In this document: piece by piece, positions 5,860-7,441 of the stretch
Position numbering within the stretch: position 1 is the stretch's first letter
Layout of the letters: each line of letters begins with the position of its first letter
NCBI GenBank assembly: GCA_003153655.1
Contig: PMAK01000254.1
Span: 499-7,939 of the forward strand
Origin: Phycisphaerales bacterium
GTDB taxonomy: Bacteria > Planctomycetota > Phycisphaerae > Tepidisphaerales > Tepidisphaeraceae
Direction of reading: 5' to 3'
DNA: 7,441 nt
Position numbers and translations under genes: made by a program
Notes under the pieces: model-generated
The model's database searches: none
What the model was told of the DNA's origin: nothing
The model's input: only the letters and a program-made list of their open reading frames with translations

Positions 5860-5886
5860 GCAATGGTCTCGTTTCTTTACCTGCGC

Positions 5887-6765
5887 TTAGATTTCCCGGC
5901 GTCGACGGCGCATCGCGAGGGCGGTGGTGCCGACGAGGAGGGAGAGTGTGGTGGGTTCGGGGACGCCACCGCTGACGGGGTTGGGGACAGTTCCAGTAAT
6001 TTCGAATTGCTTTTTATCGATGGTGCCGAGGGTAAGGGAATCGGTGGAGGACGTTTCGCCGAGAAGTTGATTGTCGAGGGCGACAGAGACGCCGGTCACG
6101 TTTCCAGTCATATCTGCGTCGGCAAGGGCGGCGTCGAGATCGAAGTCGGCGCTGATATCCCAGGTGCCGAGGCCGGTGCCGCCGTCAGAGCTTATGGTGA
6201 AGTCACCGACCGTGCCAGATGAAGTGGAGCTCGATGTGAAGGGCCCGATCGCGGTGGGGATGGTGATATTTATCAATGGAGTGACCACGATCGGAGTGGT
6301 CAGGGCCACGTTATTGACGGAAGTAATTTCCAGATTGCTGAACAGGAGGCTTGCCTCGACGGTGGTGGCGTCGGGACCGCTGGGGCCTTGAACTCGCCAA
6401 GTACCGCCCTCGTCAAAATTGAGCGACTGGAGCGACCCGTCCGGCAACGTCGGGGTGATGTCCATCGTCAGCTTGCCGTCTTGTTCTTCGAACTGGCCGT
6501 CGGCGACCTGCACGGAGAAGGTGGTTGTTGGGAAGCTTAGATTGTCGCTACCGACGGGGTCGAGCGTGGGAGCGCCGAACAATCCTGTCGGGTTGGAGTT
6601 AACCGGAGGCGGGCCGGAGATTTGGGAATCGAATTCATTGATGTTCGTGTAGCTGATATTCGGCCCGACCTGATTGGTATAGAGGGACGCGCGGGCCGCG
6701 CCGGCCAGAATAAGCGAAGTAGCCGAACCCAGAAGGGCCGGCAGGATGCGATGCTTGGTATTCAT
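5887..6765 (-). CDS. PEP-CTERM sorting-domain surface protein
   Basis: This 292-residue predicted secreted protein would be processed by an exosortase and delivered to the cell surface or extracellular matrix. The N-terminus MNTKHRILPALLGSATSLIL is a Sec-type signal peptide, with likely cleavage after ARA (24-26). The last 25 residues are a textbook PEP-CTERM signal: VPEP (268-271), hydrophobic TTLSLLVGTTALAM, then RRRRREI. The body is rich in Thr, Ser, Gly, Asp and Asn, beta-strand-like and cysteine-free, with a Ser/Thr/Gly stretch SSSTSSGTVGDFTISSDGGTG. No catalytic domain is recognised. The frame is open 27 codons further upstream, but GGAGGAG 9 nt before the ATG at 6765 and the signal peptide fix the start there. 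No exosortase gene is in the window. Biofilm or exopolysaccharide association is typical of this class but unproven here. Confidence 0.9.
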   Translation of the reverse strand: MNTKHRILPALLGSATSLILAGAARASLYTNQVGPNISYTNINEFDSQISGPPPVNSNPTGLFGAPTLDPVGSDNLSFPTTTFSVQVADGQFEEQDGKLTMDITPTLPDGSLQSLNFDEGGTWRVQGPSGPDATTVEASLLFSNLEITSVNNVALTTPIVVTPLINITIPTAIGPFTSSSTSSGTVGDFTISSDGGTGLGTWDISADFDLDAALADADMTGNVTGVSVALDNQLLGETSSTDSLTLGTIDKKQFEITGTVPNPVSGGVPEPTTLSLLVGTTALAMRRRRREI

Positions 6766-7159
6766 TGTATCTCTCTCCTCCAAAAACGATCTCCAGACTC
6801 CGTTGCTGTCCCGGCGGAAATCCGCCGCGTGAAGAAGCATTTGCACCCAAAACCGACCGTAGCAATATTACTAAAAAACACTGTCGCATCTTTCTCTGGG
6901 ATGCCGACAGGCACTTCGTTCAACGGGGGCCTACAAACCCCGGTGGCACAAAGACTAAATTAAAACCAATTTGGATATTGAGCAAGGATAATTCGCACTA
7001 TTTTTTCAGAATTTTGCTTACCAAATCGCGACTTAATACACTTGAATAACGACGTAATCGACCTGCATTTGGGATTTAGGCAGGCGGGAGTTTTGTTTTG
7101 AGGTGTATTTAGTTGCGTTAGATTTTTGCTAAGTTGGCTGGAGAGGGAGAAGGCAGGAG
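6766..7159. other. gene-free region upstream of the PEP-CTERM gene, probable long structured 5' leader
   Basis: About 394 bases hold no supported gene. Relative to the PEP-CTERM gene (minus strand), a GC hairpin CGGCGG-ATTT-CCGCCG (6827-6812) lies about 46 nt before the start. A weaker one, CGGGG/CCCCG (6942-6924), lies further out. An AT-rich patch has TTTAAT (6964-6959) as a possible -10, but the nearest -35-like TTGCTC is at 15 bp and poor. If that promoter is right, the leader is close to 190 nt. I found no convincing sigma-54 -24/-12 (GG-N10-GC) match. The remainder, 6970-7159, is AT-rich with a purine-rich end and shows nothing else I can support. Confidence 0.4.
6775..6781 (-). promoter_or_regulatory. 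ribosome-binding site deciding the PEP-CTERM gene start
   Basis: Minus-strand GGAGGAG lies 9 nt before the ATG at 6765. It selects the start giving a clean signal peptide over the in-frame ATG at 6846, which would add 27 charged, non-signal-like residues and has no comparable site. Confidence 0.85.
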
Positions 7160-7199
7160 AAAAATGAGAAGGACGCCGCTTTGTTTCGAGCGGCGTCTT
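7160..7199 (-). terminator. intrinsic terminator of the LysM gene
   Basis: On the minus strand GACGCCGCT (7197-7189) pairs with AGCGGCGTC (7180-7172) around an 8-nt loop, extended by one U-G and one A-T pair. TTCTCATTTTT follows (7170-7160). It lies about 42 nt past the LysM stop. The GACGCC/GGCGTC core resembles that of the 5822-5859 terminator. Confidence 0.7.
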
Positions 7200-7240
7200 G
7201 TGTGCGTTTATTGCCGGCGCTGTTTTAGGGGCGCGGCGGT

Positions 7241-7441
7241 TTACGGCAATTCGATTGTCTGGCCAACGCGGAGGGCGCTGGGGGTCAGGCCGGGATTGGC
7301 GGATGCGATCTCACGCCACTTCTTGCCATCGCCGTAGTGTGACGCAGCGATCTGCCAGAGGGTGTCACCCTTTTTGACGGTGTAGCTGTTGTTTGAGGCA
7401 GAGCTGGCAACCGGTGTTGACGTAGAGAGAGCGGGATCAGG
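7241..7441 (-). CDS. LysM peptidoglycan-binding domain protein (C-terminal fragment)
   Basis: The frame is open from the right edge to TAA at 7243-7241 and encodes the last 66 residues of a longer protein whose N-terminus is outside the window. Fragment residues 1-18 are a Ser/Thr/Ala/Pro-rich linker. Residues 20-65 are one complete LysM domain: YTVKKGDTLWQIAASHYGDG, then KKWREIASANPGL, ending LRVGQTIELP. LysM binds N-acetylglucosamine-containing glycans, chiefly peptidoglycan, so the protein probably acts in the periplasm or cell envelope. A single LysM at the extreme C-terminus after a low-complexity linker is a common architecture, but what precedes it (hydrolase, BON domain, membrane anchor) cannot be known from here. 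A terminator follows the stop. Confidence 0.9.
   Translation of the reverse strand, partial: PDPALSTSTPVASSASNNSYTVKKGDTLWQIAASHYGDGKKWREIASANPGLTPSALRVGQTIELP

Noticed and set aside
5811..5886. CRISPR-like or mobile-element inverted repeat at the tatC 3' end
   Set aside because: The perfect 11-bp inverted repeat occurs once between convergent stops with an adjacent T-run, which is fully explained as a shared terminator.
6766..6846. Upstream extension of the PEP-CTERM protein to the ATG at 6846
   Set aside because: It would bury the signal peptide behind 27 charged residues and lacks the GGAGGAG seen at the 6765 start.
6940..6965. A sigma-54 promoter upstream of the PEP-CTERM gene (TGGCAC at about 6944)
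   Set aside because: The TGGCAC is on the plus strand, pointing away from the gene, and no GC element follows at the required spacing.
7134..7337. Plus-strand small ORF with an internal ATG at 7164 after AGGAG and a CVYCRRC motif
   Set aside because: The purine-rich stretch mimics a Shine-Dalgarno, but the frame runs through the LysM terminator hairpin and then antisense through the LysM domain. The Cys pattern comes from GC-rich antisense codons.

Overview
The window most likely comes from a planctomycete, possibly the Phycisphaerae lineage. The clues are a PEP-CTERM surface protein with an Arg-rich tail, an atypical GlmU-like nucleotidyltransferase/left-handed beta-helix protein, a TatC with an enlarged extracytoplasmic loop, and a fused CobA-HemD. 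This is inference from family distribution; there is no rRNA or other taxonomic marker. The DNA is moderately GC-rich and has normal bacterial gene density. I see no CRISPR array, tRNA, insertion sequence or phage gene.

Layout. On the minus strand, in transcription order, come cobA-hemD (4249-2675) and panE (2678-1749). They overlap by four bases (ATGA) and are almost certainly co-transcribed. A small membrane-anchored protein (1579-1352) and a GlmU-like protein (1254-19) follow on the same strand. On the plus strand, divergent from cobA-hemD, is a small single-domain PilZ protein (4377-4724). It has its own intrinsic terminator, built partly from a degenerate 7-bp tandem repeat. tatC (4860-5810) comes next, with a -10-like box so close to its ATG that the mRNA may be leaderless. 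tatC converges on a PEP-CTERM protein gene (6765-5887, minus), and both share a strong bidirectional terminator. After a gene-poor stretch of about 475 bases, the 3' end of a LysM-domain protein gene (minus, running off the right edge) closes the window.

Functions. Most of the content is core metabolism and envelope biology: the uroporphyrinogen-III branch point of heme/siroheme/cobalamin synthesis, a ketopantoate reductase-like enzyme, amino-sugar nucleotide synthesis for the envelope, Tat export, an exosortase-type surface protein, a peptidoglycan-binding LysM protein and a putative c-di-GMP receptor. The genes do not form one obvious pathway. The only tight unit is cobA-hemD/panE.

I found no convincing new multi-gene system. 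The points most worth a second look are the TatC loop insertion and its Gln at a usually acidic position, the heptad repeat inside the pilZ terminator, two possible leaderless starts, the uncharacterised 75-residue membrane protein with a structured leader, and the long structured leader of the PEP-CTERM gene.
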